Part shown: piece after piece, positions 34,271 to 46,160 of the stretch | Position numbering within the stretch: the first letter of the stretch is position 1 | How the letters are laid out: each line of letters starts with the position of its first letter | Assembly: GCF_050947875.1 (NCBI RefSeq) | Contig: NC_134569.1 | Coordinates: 207,938,127 to 208,002,126 of the forward strand | Direction of reading: 5' to 3' | DNA: 64,000 bases | Source: Dermacentor variabilis | Taxonomy: Eukaryota; Arthropoda; Arachnida; Ixodida; Ixodidae | Notes under the pieces: generated by a model | What the model was told of the DNA's origin: nothing | Seen by the model: the letters and a program-made list of their open reading frames with translations, nothing else | The model's database searches: none | Translations under genes and position numbers: made by a program

Positions 34271-34290
34271 GGGGGGGGGGGGGGGGGGGG
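34271..34290. repeat. Run of 20 G
   Basis: Homopolymer at or near the 5' edge of the following LINE. Length is likely polymorphic or assembly-sensitive. Confidence 0.8.
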
Positions 34291-34506
34291 ACTTTTCATC
34301 ACATTATGAAGCTTTTGCTCTACAATCACACCGACGAGGGAGCTAGCCCTGATGGACACAGCTTGCTCTTGGCGCGGCGGTGCAGGCAGGCCTGCCTGTG
34401 CAGGCAGCCCCACGCTTGCGTTTTCCCGTCTCTGTGCGCTACTGAAGCGACGACACGTGCGTCCATCGAAAGCGAAGCTGTGCCCGAAGTCGTAACTGTG
34501 GAAGGT

Positions 34507-35712
34507 ATGGACGTAACCCAGGAAGATCTCAACGGTGCTGGGTGGATCACCGCCCTCAGCAACCGTAAAATGCAGGAGACAAAGAGGCCGCCATCACGAG
34601 ATGGCCAACGTGGCACCGTGAACAAGCCGACTGGCTACTGCACTGCCAAGGGACCGGCTAAAAGTCTGTTGGTGCAAGTAACTGCAACTTCACGACTTCC
34701 GAAGCTCCTGAAGGAACACATCAAGATTATCAGGCGCCCCAAGAGAAGCCTCGACGTATTAAAATCTGACGTAGTACTGCTCGCTCAAGCCCTAGCCATC
34801 GGCGGCCCTGTCTGAGCATCAAGCGAAGTAAGACACCGTGTGCCCAAACAAGATACAGAATATTTTAATCATCTCCACTCCGCACGCCTCTAATGCGAGG
34901 GCCTATGCGAGACTAAATAAAATCCACACTAAGTAGGGCGCATACAATGTCTTGGCGTACTTCGCCGCCCCCGAAGATATGTGCAAAGGCATAAAAAGCA
35001 CATCGACCACTGCCACGACGCAGGCACACTTAGAAACATGATTGTGAATGAAAGAAATCCCACAGTACTAGAAGCCAGACGAATTAAGAACTCGCACGTA
35101 GTCGTGATTTTATTCAGAGGCATGCACGTGCCCAACCACGTGATCTGCGGCACGGCCTTGCTGCCATGTTCTCCATACCGACGCCAAGTCGACGTGTGCC
35201 ATGCTTGTGGCCACGTAGGCCACTGTGCCGACGTTTGGATCAGCAGCGAGGAAGAGAGAAATGCCATGGTTGCAAAAAGGCAAAAGCGGACGACGACGAA
35301 GAACATCAATGTACCCCCAAGTGCGAGGCGTGCGGTGGGCCCCACGTGACTAGGGACCGAATGTGCAAAAAGCGCTATCAAATCCCATACATCGTACGAA
35401 GCCGACGCCGAAGGCGCTGACAAAGAGCAAGGAAGGCACAACTGGACGAAGAGTCTGACGTCACCGACGCAATTGGCGACATCTCGTTGGCTGCACCAGC
35501 TGCGTGGAGCGGCTCCATCCTCAGTACCCGATCTCAATCCAGGGGGCGCTCACGCTCGAGAGGGAGAGAATCCAAACCGAGGCAAGGAGAACGCTCTTCC
35601 AGATCGAGACCCAGTCTCACTCCCAGTCCGTCAAGAGGGCTACGTAAGCTGACAAGGCCAAGGGAGCGACGCTACCATCTGGGAAGAACGCATCAAGCAA
35701 AGAAACAAAGGT
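34507..35712 (+). pseudogene. LINE ORF1 (gag-like, zinc knuckles)
   Basis: Begins MDVTQEDLNGAGW at 34507 and runs open to 34815. It then continues in other frames through CHACGHVGHCADVW (about 35190) and CHGCKKAKAD...CEACGGPHVTRDRMCKKRY (about 35255-35380), a set of CCHC-like zinc knuckles, and an R/S/P-rich tail (SRGRSRSRGRESK, 35530-35640). ORF1 proteins of this LINE group bind the element RNA. At least three frameshifts. Confidence 0.65.
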
Positions 35713-35969
35713 GAAGCACAGCCAGAGCATAGGATTGATCCCCGTATCCAAGCGCTCGAAGCAAAAATAGGGAACTTAGACGCGAGCTCACAGAGCTTAA
35801 GGAATCCTTTAACAGCATGAAAGGAAAACTCATAAACCGGCACGAGGTTAGCAACAGTAACCCAGGTCTGTTAGCTGGACATTCGAAATGCAAGGCACTC
35901 AACCCGGATCCTTTTAGCGAAGCGGAGGAGGAAGAAGAGGGCAACATAACCGAGGTCAACGAGACCCCA

Positions 35970-36718
35970 TCCGTTCGAGCAACGCGAATGTCTTTATTCT
36001 TAAGGTCTACAGTTCGCCTGCAGATGGGAACAGAGACTTTAATGCACTATTCCATTCCGCAATCAGGGCAGCCAGAAACGCGCCCCTCTTAATTGCGGGG
36101 GACTTCAACGCTCCGAACACGGAATGGGGATACTGGTTTAACAGCAAGAAGGGCACTAACTTAGCCGGATGTGCAGCCCATTTTAACCTCACGCTTGTTA
36201 CAGATCCTAGATTTCACAATAGAAGGGGTAATTCAGCCAGTTGAGACACAACGCCAGACCTCGCATTCTTCCGAAATATCTAGGGCAGGTGGGATAATCT
36301 CCAAGAGGACTTGGGTAGTGACCACTACATTCTCAAAATCACGGTGCAAGTCAAACCCAAACCTGCAGTCAAATACGAATACGTCGATTGGGATCTTTTC
36401 CGGAAAATTCGAGCTAAAACGGCCCCCTCAAGCAAATCCTTCGAAGAACTAATTGCCCATCTTAAACAGGCCGTCCAAAACACGACCAAAGAAATCAGCA
36501 CAGAACTTTAAGTCCCCAAAATGGACTCGCAGTTAGCGCATCTCCTGGAGGCTAAACGCGCTCTCGGAAAGAGGTAGAAAATGCAGAAATTAAATCGCCA
36601 ACTACGAGCAAAACTAACGTCGCTAAACAAGGAATTAAGAGTGCTATTCCAGACAACTGGCCCTGCAACAGTGGGACAAGACGTGCAACGAAACGGATGG
36701 TCGCATGAGAAGAGGTAG
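35970..36718 (+). pseudogene. LINE endonuclease and linker (ORF2, first part)
   Basis: Contains the APE-type endonuclease blocks NAPLLIAGDFNAPNTEWGY, LTLVTDPRFHNRRGNSAS, TTPDLAFF and LGSDHYIL (catalytic D and H kept), then a linker ending with NETDGRMRRG at the TA target of the inserted element. In-frame stops occur at about 36241, 36509 and 36576. Confidence 0.68.
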
Positions 36719-37642
36719 TACCGTATTTACTCGCATAATGATCACTTTCTTGTCAGAAAAATTGACACAAAATCAGGGTTGCGATCATTACGCGAGTTAA
36801 ATTTCCCGCGAAAAGAAAAAAAAAATTTTTTCGGCCCGCGTTTGCTGCGGGACACCAAAACAAAAATGGCGGCCGGCAGAGCAAGCCAAACACACTGAAC
36901 GCGATTTTTTCTTCTCGTGAGTGCATTACATGCATTGAAACAGTTTCTTCTGTATCAGTAATGAATAATATCGTTAATATTGGCAAGTTTGCGGCAATAA
37001 CATAGCCATGTCCACTTTGAGGGGACAGAAACAGATGGGCGCGCTTAGCTGCCAGTGACATAGAAACACATGGCCGGCATGCTGCAGAAACTGCGGCATT
37101 TGTCTTCGCTACTATCCTAATATGGCACGTTTCCGCTAAGGGTGGGTGAATATCTTAGCTGCATTACAAGTGTCGGCGTATGAATAGAGTACACTTATAA
37201 CGTATCAGTGCAAACGTGGCTAATATCGTTGCCGCTCGCGATTTGTTGCGTGCCCACGAGTGCAGATGAGAAGAATCGAAAGGCACCCTTCTTGTTGTTG
37301 ACCACAACCATTATAAAGCCTACACATAATAAAGGCAAGTTTGGTTGCAGCTTTTTTTTAGTCATGGAAGTGCGGAAGTTGATGAAAGTAATGAAATGAG
37401 GCATCTACTTAAGCATGTTTGGTGTGTGCAGACTGCTTGGTTTGTCTTGAAGAGTCGTTGGCATAGCATTCGACAGATGGTAAGCGCGATCATTATTAGC
37501 TAGACATGACACACGACATATCGCTGCGGCAAGTTCGGGGTGCGATCATTACACGGGAAAAAAAAAGAAATCGAATTTTGACGACAAAATTCAGGGGTGC
37601 GATCATTACGCGAGTGCAATCGTTACGCGAGTAAATACGCTA
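36719..37642 (+). mobile_element. Non-autonomous pogo-type TA element, family B, copy 2
   Basis: 924 bp. Termini taccgtatttactcgcataa at 36719 and ..gcgagtaaatacgcta to 37642, flanked by TA. Same orientation and high similarity to 2791-3813, but without the 96-bp duplication. It sits in the LINE ORF2, whose frame is restored if the element and one TA are ignored. Confidence 0.82.
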
Positions 37643-38390
37643 AGTGGAATCTGCTTAAAAGCCTCCTCAACAACAAACAGTCCAGGAATGCGTTAAATCT
37701 TGCCGTCAATAGGCTCATACATAAGCAGATCACCTCGGGCCTCACAAATAATGTAATTGTTAACAACCTGGCGCGAACTTACCTACCTGTCAAGGAAGGA
37801 GATTTTCAAGGCAGAAACGCGAGAGTGGGTTACACGGGGCTAGACAAGCCAGAATTAGACGAACCTTTTACAATTTCAGAAATCAGAGACGTACTCTTCA
37901 ACTTAAATGGAAGATCGGCCCCGAGCCAGACAGGGTCACCAACAAGCTCCTCCGGAACCTGGAAAACAAGGCCATCGAAATCCTAACGGCAGAGATAAAC
38001 GAGGTGTGGAGCTCGGGGCAGGTCCTGTCGGAATGGCGCACCGCCAAAGTGGTGCTCATCCCCAAACCGGGGAAACGCCTGCACCTAAATAACCTGCATC
38101 CCATCTCTCTAACATAGCGCATTTGCAAAGTGGCCAAACGTGCAATACACAATCGAATCGTCGAACACGTAGAAAACCACAAACTATTTAGGCATAATCT
38201 AATAGGTTTTAGATAGGGACTCTGCACACAGGATGCAATGCTCCTCTTGAAAAAGATCCATATTCGATAACGAAACGCGGGACATACGAGGTATCATTGC
38301 ATAGTCGAAGGAATGCTTTCTTTTCCGATAGGAACGAGAGAGTGAAATTAAAGAATTTTCGCCCTAGGTTGAGGTGGGAAATATCGTTCG
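37643..38390 (+). pseudogene. LINE reverse transcriptase, N-terminal half
   Basis: Continues ORF2 with KWNLLKSLLNNKQSR, EGDFQGRNARVGYTGLDKPE, FTISEIRDVLFNLN, WRTAKVVLIPKPGK and ..HPISLT*RICKVAKRAIHNR. Motif A (F.D...AFD) should follow shortly after 38300 but is lost, so the catalytic palm is absent. Stops at 38116, 38214 and beyond. Confidence 0.68.
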
Positions 38391-39945
38391 TATCGTATCA
38401 TCATCATCATCAGCCTGGTTGCGCCCACTGCAGGGCAAAGGCCTCTTCCATACTTCTCCAACAACCCCGGTCATGTACTAATTGTGGACATGCCGTTCCT
38501 GCAAACTTCTTAATCTCATCCGCCCACCTAACTTTCTGCCGCCCCCTGCTACCCTTCCCTTCCCTTGGGATCTAGTCCGTAACCCTTAATGACCATCGGT
38601 TATCTTCCCTCCTCATTACATGTCCTGCCCATGCCCATTTCTTTTTCTTGATTTCAACTAAGATGTCATTAACTCGCATTTGTTCCCTCACCCAATCTGC
38701 TCTTTTCTTATCCCTTAACGTTACACCTATCATTCTTCTTTCCATAGCTCGTTGTGTCGTCATCAATTTGAGTACAACCCTTTTACTAAGCCTCCAGGTT
38801 TCTGCCCCGTAGGTGAGTACTGGTAAGACACAGCTATTATATACTTTTCTCTTGAGGGATAATGGCAACCTGCTGTTCATGATTTGGGAATGCCTGCCAA
38901 ACGCACCCCAGCCCATTCTTATTCTTCGGATTATTTCCGTCTCATGATCCGGATCTGCCGTCACTACCTGCCCTAAGTAGATGTATTCCCTTACGACTTC
39001 CAGTGCCTCGCTGCCTATTGTAAATTGCTGTTCTCTCCCGAGACTGTTAAGCATTACTTTAGTTTTCTGCAGATTAATTTTTAGACCCACTCTTCTACTT
39101 TGCCTCTCCAGGTCAGTGAGCATGCATTGCAATTGGTCCCCTGAGTTACTAAGCAAGGCAATATCATCAGCGAATCACAAGTTACTAAGGTATTCTCCAT
39201 TAACTTTTATCCCCAATTCTTCCCAATCCAGGTCTCTGAATACCTCCTGTAAACACGCTGTGAATAGCATTGGAGATATCGTATCTCCCTGCCTGACGCC
39301 TTTCTTTATTGGGATTTTGTTGCTTGCTTTATGGAGGACTACGGTGGCTGTGGAGCCGCTATAGATATCTTCCAGTATATTTACATATGGCTCATCTACA
39401 CCCTGATTCCGTAATGCCTCCATGACTGCTGAGGTTTCGACTGAATCAAACGCTTTCTCGTAATCAATGAAAGCTATATATAAGGGTTGGTTATATTCTG
39501 CACTTTTCTCTATCACTTGATTGATAGTGTGAATATGGTCTATTGTTGAGTAGCCTTTACGGAATCCTGCCTGGTCCTTTGGTTGATAGAAGTCTAAGGT
39601 GTCCCTGATTCTATTTGCAATTACCTTAGTAAATACTTTGTTGGCAACGGACAGTAAGCTGATCGGTCTATAATTTTTCAAGTCTTTGGCGTCCCCTTTC
39701 TTATGGATTAGGATTATGTTAGCGTTCTTCCAAGATTCCGGTACGCTCGAGGTCATGAGGCATTGCGTATACAGGGTGGCCAGTTTCTCTAGAACAATCT
39801 GTCCACCATCCTTCAACAAATCTGCTGTTACCTGATCCTCCCCAGCTGCCTTCCCCCTTTGCATATCTCCTAAGGCTTTCTTTACTTCTTCCGGCGTTAC
39901 CTTCGGGATTTCAAATTCCTCTAGACTATTTTCTCTTCCATTATC
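38391..39945 (-). pseudogene. RTE-clade LINE reverse transcriptase, one in-frame stop
   Basis: About 460 codons open on the minus strand except for a single TGA at 39175-39177. Blocks in order: GKAAGEDQVTADLLKDGG, IILIHKKGDAKDLKNYRPIS, DQAGFRKGYSTIDHI, FIDYEKAFDSVET (motif A), KKGVRQGDTISPMLF (motif B), FADDIALLSNSG (motif C, directly after the stop), KTKVMLNS, PVLTYGAETWRLSK and WAWAGHVMRREDNRWS. The endonuclease is missing (5' truncation at about 39945). The 3' end carries a (gat)n-type tail at 38399-38412, typical of RTE. The stop is L-TGA-FADD, consistent with a CGA to TGA change at a CpG. Confidence 0.85.
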
Positions 39946-39948
39946 GTC

Positions 39949-40440
39949 GTGGATGTAACCCTAACGAGCGGGCCAACTGCCTGGCACGTGAATTCACGAA
40001 CCACGCCCAAGCTAACGGTCCGGCTCTCCCACGATTGCCCCTTCAAAGATCATCTTACCACCTTTCACGAAATTACGTCGCATTACAGACACAGCAGGAG
40101 GAAATTCCCTCCCCGCAGCTCGAAACTGAACAGGGCTCAGGGCGTTACTTTCAGGTTTTTAAAGACAAGGTCCTACCTCACCCCCAGAGCACTTAGTTGG
40201 ATAGACCCGAACTTCCTGCAGTCGTGCTCCAAATGCGGTCATACATGCTGCTCCTTTGACCACATGCTCTGGCTGTGCCCGTGCAACGCGGGCTCCGACC
40301 TTCAATACAAGTCCATGTGGGACGCCTTGCTGAAGAGCTCGTATTTCATGAACCAACTACAGGCCATCCAGAGGGCCCGCGACATCGCGGAGAGTCACCA
40401 CCTCCCTGTCCCGTCGTGGGCAGAGCTACCGACTTGACTG
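39949..40440 (+). pseudogene. LINE C-terminal region (after RNase H)
   Basis: Open for 162 codons: SHDCPFKDHLTTFHEITSHY, the CSKCGHTCCSFDHMLWLCPC zinc-knuckle-like block, then QAIQRARDIAESHHLPVPSW. This is the C-terminus usual for tick I/R1-group LINEs. Separated from the reverse transcriptase by the RTE insertion, with the intervening part of ORF2 missing. Confidence 0.7.
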
Positions 40441-40556
40441 GGGAGCCTTCGGTTCACCCCAATCAAGTTCCTCAGGACACTCTAATAAAGTTCTTGTCAC
40501 TGTCACTGTGCAGCTCAGTCAGAAATACTCGACTTAGGTGTTTCCATGAAGTTATA

Positions 40557-41478
40557 TACAGTCACCAACAGAAAAGTTGGACACCAATAATCCGGACACG
40601 CTCAGTAATTTGGACAGCTTCACGACACCACCAATGGTCCCAGCAACTTAATATGTAAAGATGACCAACATTTCGGACAGCCGCCAGCTCCACATTCAGT
40701 TATCCAGACTCTCTCCGTGGATGTAGCGTACGCCAACTCTTCCGCCATTATCTTCTCTGGCAACCTCGACAAGACATCAAGTATGGCCTCAGAGATTACA
40801 TGCTAGACGGTAATCTCTCAGGCCTTGCCTTGGTCATTGTTCTACGCCTCTGAGATTTAGCTGCAACTGCCAATCTTGGAGGCTTTGCCTGAATTGTAAG
40901 GTCGCATCAACATCGCAATCATCACATCCTTTTCTGGAACCCCTGCACATGGCCCGCTGGCTTCAAGAAGTCTTTCTCGTGAAGTTATAGATAGGTCGTG
41001 TCAAATAGCAACAATGGTGCCCTCGAAGTCAGACTCCAAATGAGTCTTGAATCCCAGTCCGAATGAACCCGACTCCGCAACTGATGAGGCTGAACTGCCA
41101 CCTACCAGAACAAGCTCAAATGCTGACATCATTGATGACCTGCTAGGCTGCGGTGAGCTGATTCCTGCCGCTGTTAGATTTTTGAAGACTTTGCAGACAT
41201 TGACAGCGCGGTTTTGTCGTGTGCCGAACTGAACGATGACAAAATAATTGAGCAAGTTCTCCCACTGTCAAACAGTGACTCTGACTCGGATGATGATGTG
41301 CCATGTGCTCCGGAGCCTTCTACATGCAGATCTGACTCGAGCCTTTGCAGTCTTGCATCACTGTGCCGCAAAATACAAAACTGGCAGAAATACAGGCGAA
41401 CTTGGTTGCACATAAGCGGAAGTGTGTGTAGCATCACATTGACCGCTTGTTCCTTTCAGAGGGGCCTTAAAATGTAAA
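40557..41478 (+). mobile_element. Tigger-like element fragment with C-terminal tail
   Basis: Left terminus tacagtcaccaacagaaaag at 40557. Frames at 41047-41232 and 41214-41477 read as an acidic transposase tail: ADIIDDLLGCGELIPAAV, then CAELNDDKIIEQVLPLSNSD. The family D tails at 12.7 and 51.1 kb have the same design. No right end; the next element starts at 41479. Confidence 0.5.
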
Positions 41479-42019
41479 TACAGTCGAACCCACTTATAAC
41501 GCTACCAGTTTTAACAATATATCCATTATAACAATGGAAATCTGCTGTACCGTCAACTTTTGTATGTTTTCTATGGCGAAATAACCCGCTTACTACAATG
41601 CCCCCGTGCTGCATTATCGGTTATAACAATGAAGTCTGGCTGCTGCGTGTCCAAGCTGAAAGGTGATGGAATGCGAAATCCTTGAAAAGAAAAGAAGAAA
41701 TCGAGAAATTCCAGCCACTGCACCCTCCCCTCCGCTGCGCGCTCATACAATAGAACCTCTTCTCCAGCCACACATGCCTCTCTCCTGTCATCTTTCCACC
41801 CCTCCAAACATGAATGGGCTGCGCCCACAGCTCTAAGCTGCGCCCCAACCTCCGAAACACGAATGGATCGCCTCAACTGCGTCACTCCCAGCATGCTTGT
41901 TGGCCAGCCCTGCCAACACTTCATTCTGCACAGTTCAGCCAACGGAGTGAGTCGCTTGTGCTCGTCAGTGTTGGTTGCGACGAAGTCGTTCCCCGCCACG
42001 CGGTTTCTCCATCTCATTT

Positions 42020-44283
42020 GACACCGCCGAAACGGAAGATAGCTGATCCGCCCACTGATCATTGGAAATGCCAGACGTTGCCAGTAAAAAGAAAGCGCAC
42101 GGTTATAGCCGTGTGCTTTGCATTGCTGCACGCACTTCTGTTTACGTGCAAACAAGCATACAAAGTTTACAAAGCCATCACCGGCGAGGGAGCTTCGCTT
42201 GACGTGGAGATGAAGCAGAAGTGGGTGGAGGAATGGCTGCCCCATATCCTCTAGAACTACATTGACGCCGACGTGTATAATGGCGACAAGACAGGACTCA
42301 AAGGAGACCCGTGTAAGGGCAGAAAAAACGGCAAGCTGCACCTCACTATGTTTTTGTGTGTCAACATGGACAGGAGCGACAAGTGCCCCACCCATTTGTC
42401 ATTGGAAAATAAAAAAATCTACCGTATTTACACGATTGTAAGTTGACTCGAATGTAAGTCAACCCCCCCATATCGCTTGACCGAAAAAAAAAAAAAAAAC
42501 CCGAGGGCGCATTCGATAACGAAAATTTATTAGTAGCTGACATGGTCACTGGACTACTCGTCTTCACTAGTGCTGCCATCGTCATCGTTGCTGCGGTCCC
42601 ACAGCGCATCGTGGTCCAGCGAAATTTCAAATTTGGCAAACGACCGCACCAGGACATCTTGCAGAACAGCAGCCCACGCCAAATGCACCCAACCACACAC
42701 AGCCGTCAGGGAGGCTCTTTTGACAGGTCCGGTTGGCGTAATTTCGCAGTCTTCTGCCGCCAGCCACTCGTTGTACTCACGGCGGAGCAGAACCTTAAAA
42801 TTAAGGCGAAGGTCCAGGCTTGTTTCATGACCACGTCGCACTTCAATGGCAGGGACTGATCACACATTTCAGCGACGTACGCCGCAAGCTTAGCCTACAG
42901 CTCCGGAAAGCGTCCAGACTTCGGCACGTGGGAAATTTCTCACTTGCCGCCACAGGGTGAAAATTTCGCTTCGCTGCAGTCGCCACTCTCGCACCACCCG
43001 TTTAGAAACATCGAAATTGCGGCCCGCTGCGCAGTGATTTGTTTCTTCGGCGTAAAGGATGGCAGCCCTCTTGAACGCTGCTGTGAACGAGTGCCGAAAG
43101 ATTAGTGGGCCTGCAGCACTCATGACGACTGGGGAAGCGTAGAAGTAGCACGTAGCCGAAGTGGAGCGCGTCAAGAAGTTAGTCAAACCAATACCAATGC
43201 CTTTAAACAGAGAAAGAGAAACCCGCGAGCGGTGTCTGCTCTTCCACGAACTACCGATACTCCCCGCAAGCGCCGCCGTTCTGAGGGTGCCGCCGCAAAT
43301 GGGAACAGCGGCGCTTTTATCAACTATCGACACCCCCCCATGAGTGTTGCATGCACTGTAAGACTCTAAAAAATGTTGAAAAACCCTTCCGAAAAGCGAA
43401 CAAACACGCGGGATAGCGAAAAGATACGGGTAGGGCCATAGAGCAAACAAAATTGTAACTACGTTGTAGCTCTCGTTGGTATGGCTTTTTTTGGCGGGGC
43501 CATGTTTTGGTTTCGATTGTAAGTCGACCCCCCAACTTCAGACTTTCAAATTTTAAAAAAGGGGTCGACTTACAATCGTGTAAATACGGTACACTGCTTC
43601 CGTGGTGCTGCCAGGATACCGTTACATTACCGTCACAACCGCAAGGCATGGATGACTCGAGAACTTTTTCGCGAGTGGATCTTGAGGTTTGATCAACGTA
43701 TCGAGTGATCTAACAGGAAGGTGGCACTCATCTTTGATAATTGTAGTGCCCACCGCTCGATGCCTAAGCTCTCAAGCGTGGAAGCTTTTTTCCTGCCACC
43801 AAACACAACAGCAGGCTTGCAGTCCATGGACGGCGGCGGCCTGATCGCCAATTTTAAGGTGATGTATCATTGCCGCACATGGCCACGCAGACAGGCAAGG
43901 AGCAACCAGAATTGAAAATCAATCTACTGATGGCCGTGCAGTTGATCTTTGGTGCATGGTCCGAAGTGAGCGCTTCTACGGTGTGGAACTGCTTTAGGAA
44001 AGCATGCTTTGTTCGAGGCAGCAATGACCTGTACGAAGCCTGCGAAGTTCCCACCGACAAAGTGATGCCTGAACTTTGGTCCACTGCCGACAAGGACGAT
44101 GCTCCAGGACTCGAAGAGTTTCTACATGCGGACAACACATTAGAAACATCACAACTTCTCACCGATGAGGCGATCGTTGCGAACATGCTTGCATCAGATA
44201 GTGATGACGAAAATTATGGTGACAGCAGTAATGATGCGGTAGGGCAGGCTGCCTTAACATTGTCCTCACAGGAGGCCCCATAG
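42020..44283 (+). pseudogene. Tigger/jerky-type DDE transposase, interrupted
   Basis: Frames in order: N-terminus DHWKCQTLPVKRKRTVIA (about 42054), a GASLDVEMKQKWVEEWLPHI segment from the second helix-turn-helix/linker, and ADVYNGDKTGL with the first catalytic D (42284-42286). Then comes the inserted element 42422-43589, VALIFDNCSAH with the second D (43736-43738), and FFLPPNTTAGLQSMDGG with the third D (43829-43831). It ends with an acidic C-terminus (about 43870-44283). Part of the DNA-binding region is missing, with a stop at 42252 and frameshifts near 43690 and 43865. The enzyme would cut and paste the element at TA. Confidence 0.72.
42422..43589 (-). mobile_element. Pogo-like element, family H, nested, internally deleted
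   Basis: Flanked by TA (42420-42421 and 43590-43591), with termini ccgtatttacacgattgtaa and the mirror ..ttacaatcgtgtaaatacgg. Minus-strand coding remnants are an N-terminal DNA-binding block (FKRAAILYAEETNHCAAGRN, about 43075) and a C-terminal block (REYNEWLAAEDCEITPTGPV, about 42780, down to an acidic end at 42554). The catalytic core between them is deleted. A solo right end of the same family is at 55583-55716. Confidence 0.78.
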
Positions 44284-44891
44284 ATGATTCAGTCCCTCCG
44301 GGGCATCGTTTTCGCGAGGGACCTTCCGCTGCACTACATAGAGCACCTGGATGCCTTGAAGAAAGATGTCGGCAAGCTTCGCTTAAAGCAAGCAAGGCTG
44401 ATGGACATGGGGTTTTCTCGTGCAAGCTAGTGAGTAGTACGTGGGGAGACGCTTGTGCCGATCTCACTCCAACGTTTTTTTTTTATTTCTCAAGCTGAGA
44501 AGCTACTAAGGCAACCTGCTCAGAATTTTTTAAAAGGCCCCTTTCAGGGCCACCAAAATGATGCCTCGGCGGAGCTCGCGTCACTTGCCGTTTGTGACCC
44601 CTCTTTGCAGTTGTTATAGCAGTGCCATTTTGAAAGCTGACAGCCGCGGCTTGTTACACGCGATCGGAGCACGCAGGAAGCACAGTTAAACAGTTAAAAT
44701 GAGTCAACACAAACAGCAGCCGTATGGAGGAAGGTGGTGGGGATGGGGCACTTACATTTTGCACAGCAGCTCTGCCATCCTCCCATTTTGCTTTTTTTTT
44801 AAGCAACCTAGTTATAACAATTATCGGTTATAACAATAGAATTTTCGTGGCACTTGAATATTGCTAGAAGTGAGCTCAACCGTTAAAGTGA

Positions 44892-44998
44892 TCTGTTTTG
44901 AACACATTCGTTTTTCGGACTTTCGACTTGTGTGGACATTCAACTTTGGACTTGTATACGTTCCCCGTGAAGTTCGAATTATCGGCCGTCGACTGTAT
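44892..44998. mobile_element. Tigger-type right-end fragment
   Basis: Ends ..gaattatcggccgtcgactgta at 44998. About 100 bp of subterminal sequence precede it. No left end found. Confidence 0.35.
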
Positions 44999-45034
44999 AC
45001 GTTGTTCTTCCTTCCTGGCTCTAAAAAAAGCATG

Positions 45035-46160
45035 TGAAATGTTAAACCTCGATATGAAGTCGATAAAATCAGAGATATGCTTCATTACATCAAACTTTCA
45101 TTCTATTGAAATTCAACTTTTTATACAAATAAGTACAGTCGCCGATCGATTTTTCTTACACGGAAAGGGGCCACAGAATTTTTGAATTATCGGGCAATTG
45201 ATAAAAGCAAATTTTAGTAAGAAAACAATTCATTTTGATAAATCTGAGAGTTCGCAATGAATGATACTGTTTTATGCCACGTACATTGATGATATCTTCT
45301 CAACGGTACGAATTAAGCGAGGCCAGGGACGCTTTTGCAGGCACTCCGCCCCCGCGGTTGATAGCGTCACCTGCACTGGGACGACCTTATCAGCAAAAGC
45401 ACCGGCAGCGAGGAGTGAATGTTTCATCTGCCTCTCGCTTTAATGGTTCACCAAAACAAGAGATTAGGTGTCCTCTAATACAAAACGCACGGTAAGGCAG
45501 CTTAGATGGTGCCACGTCTCCGCACACCCACTTCTTGTACACACAGCAGATTATCTCTAAAGCAGGGTGTGTGGTTCCATATTCGCTCAGCTGCGCTCGC
45601 AGCCATGCGCAGACACAGCCGAGACGTCCGCTGACTGACCCCCCACATCCTCCCCCCTTGCCCCCTTGCGAGCACCTCATCACATTACCGCGAGATCAAT
45701 TCCCTCCTCCTCTTTATAGCTGCTCGCACGGGAAGGCAGCACTCGTGAAGCCACCATCTTTCTTGTCTCACCCTCACACAATTTCCCTCGCACCTAAGAC
45801 ACACAGTGCGTAGGGCACGATAGGATCTTATCGCACTTGGACTTTATATGGAACATGATGCGGCTCCAGTTCGGCAGTCGCTCTTGTTGTGCGGCACCCA
45901 ATCTGAGAGGTGCCCATTTGCAAGCAGCCGCTTATAATTAAATCATTTGACCACCTCTGGAAGTTTCCATTTATTGTCTTGGCATTCCCTTGCAGCAGCA
46001 GTGATATTTCATTATACTGAACTCACATACAAACACACTTTGCTATACTGAGGTTCTAGATACATGGTGTTCTATGGACAAAAGGTTATTAAAAGCTAAA
46101 TACTTCATTATATTGAGAATTTAGATATATTGAAGTTTCTTATATTGAGGTTTAACTATT
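45035..46160 (-). mobile_element. Tigger-like element, family G copy 2
   Basis: gttaaacctcgatatgaagt at about 45037 and the mirror ..tatattgaggtttaact to 46157. Matches 24101-24490 and the right end of that element in reverse, without its TTAA insertion. No transposase core recognised. Confidence 0.6.

Larger units (their letters stand above)
34300..40510 (+). mobile_element. I/R1-group LINE, full-span remnant with two insertions
   Basis: In order: gag-like ORF1, endonuclease, reverse transcriptase, then an RNase H/C-terminal piece and an aataaagttctt tail (about 40482). Interrupted by a TA element (36719-37642) and an RTE LINE (38391-39945). The reverse transcriptase is lost between about 38300 and 39950. 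Many frameshifts; inactive. Confidence 0.75.
41479..44885 (+). mobile_element. Pogo/Tigger-like element, family A, longer copy
   Basis: Left terminus tacagtcgaacccacttata at 41479 and a degraded right terminus ending about 44885. Holds most of a DDE transposase, interrupted by family H element 42422-43589. The same N- and C-terminal ends occur in the short copy at 1342-2658. Confidence 0.75.

Noticed and set aside
43161..43343. Plus-strand ORF in the nested family H element
   Set aside because: Antisense to the transposase N-terminal remnant on the minus strand.
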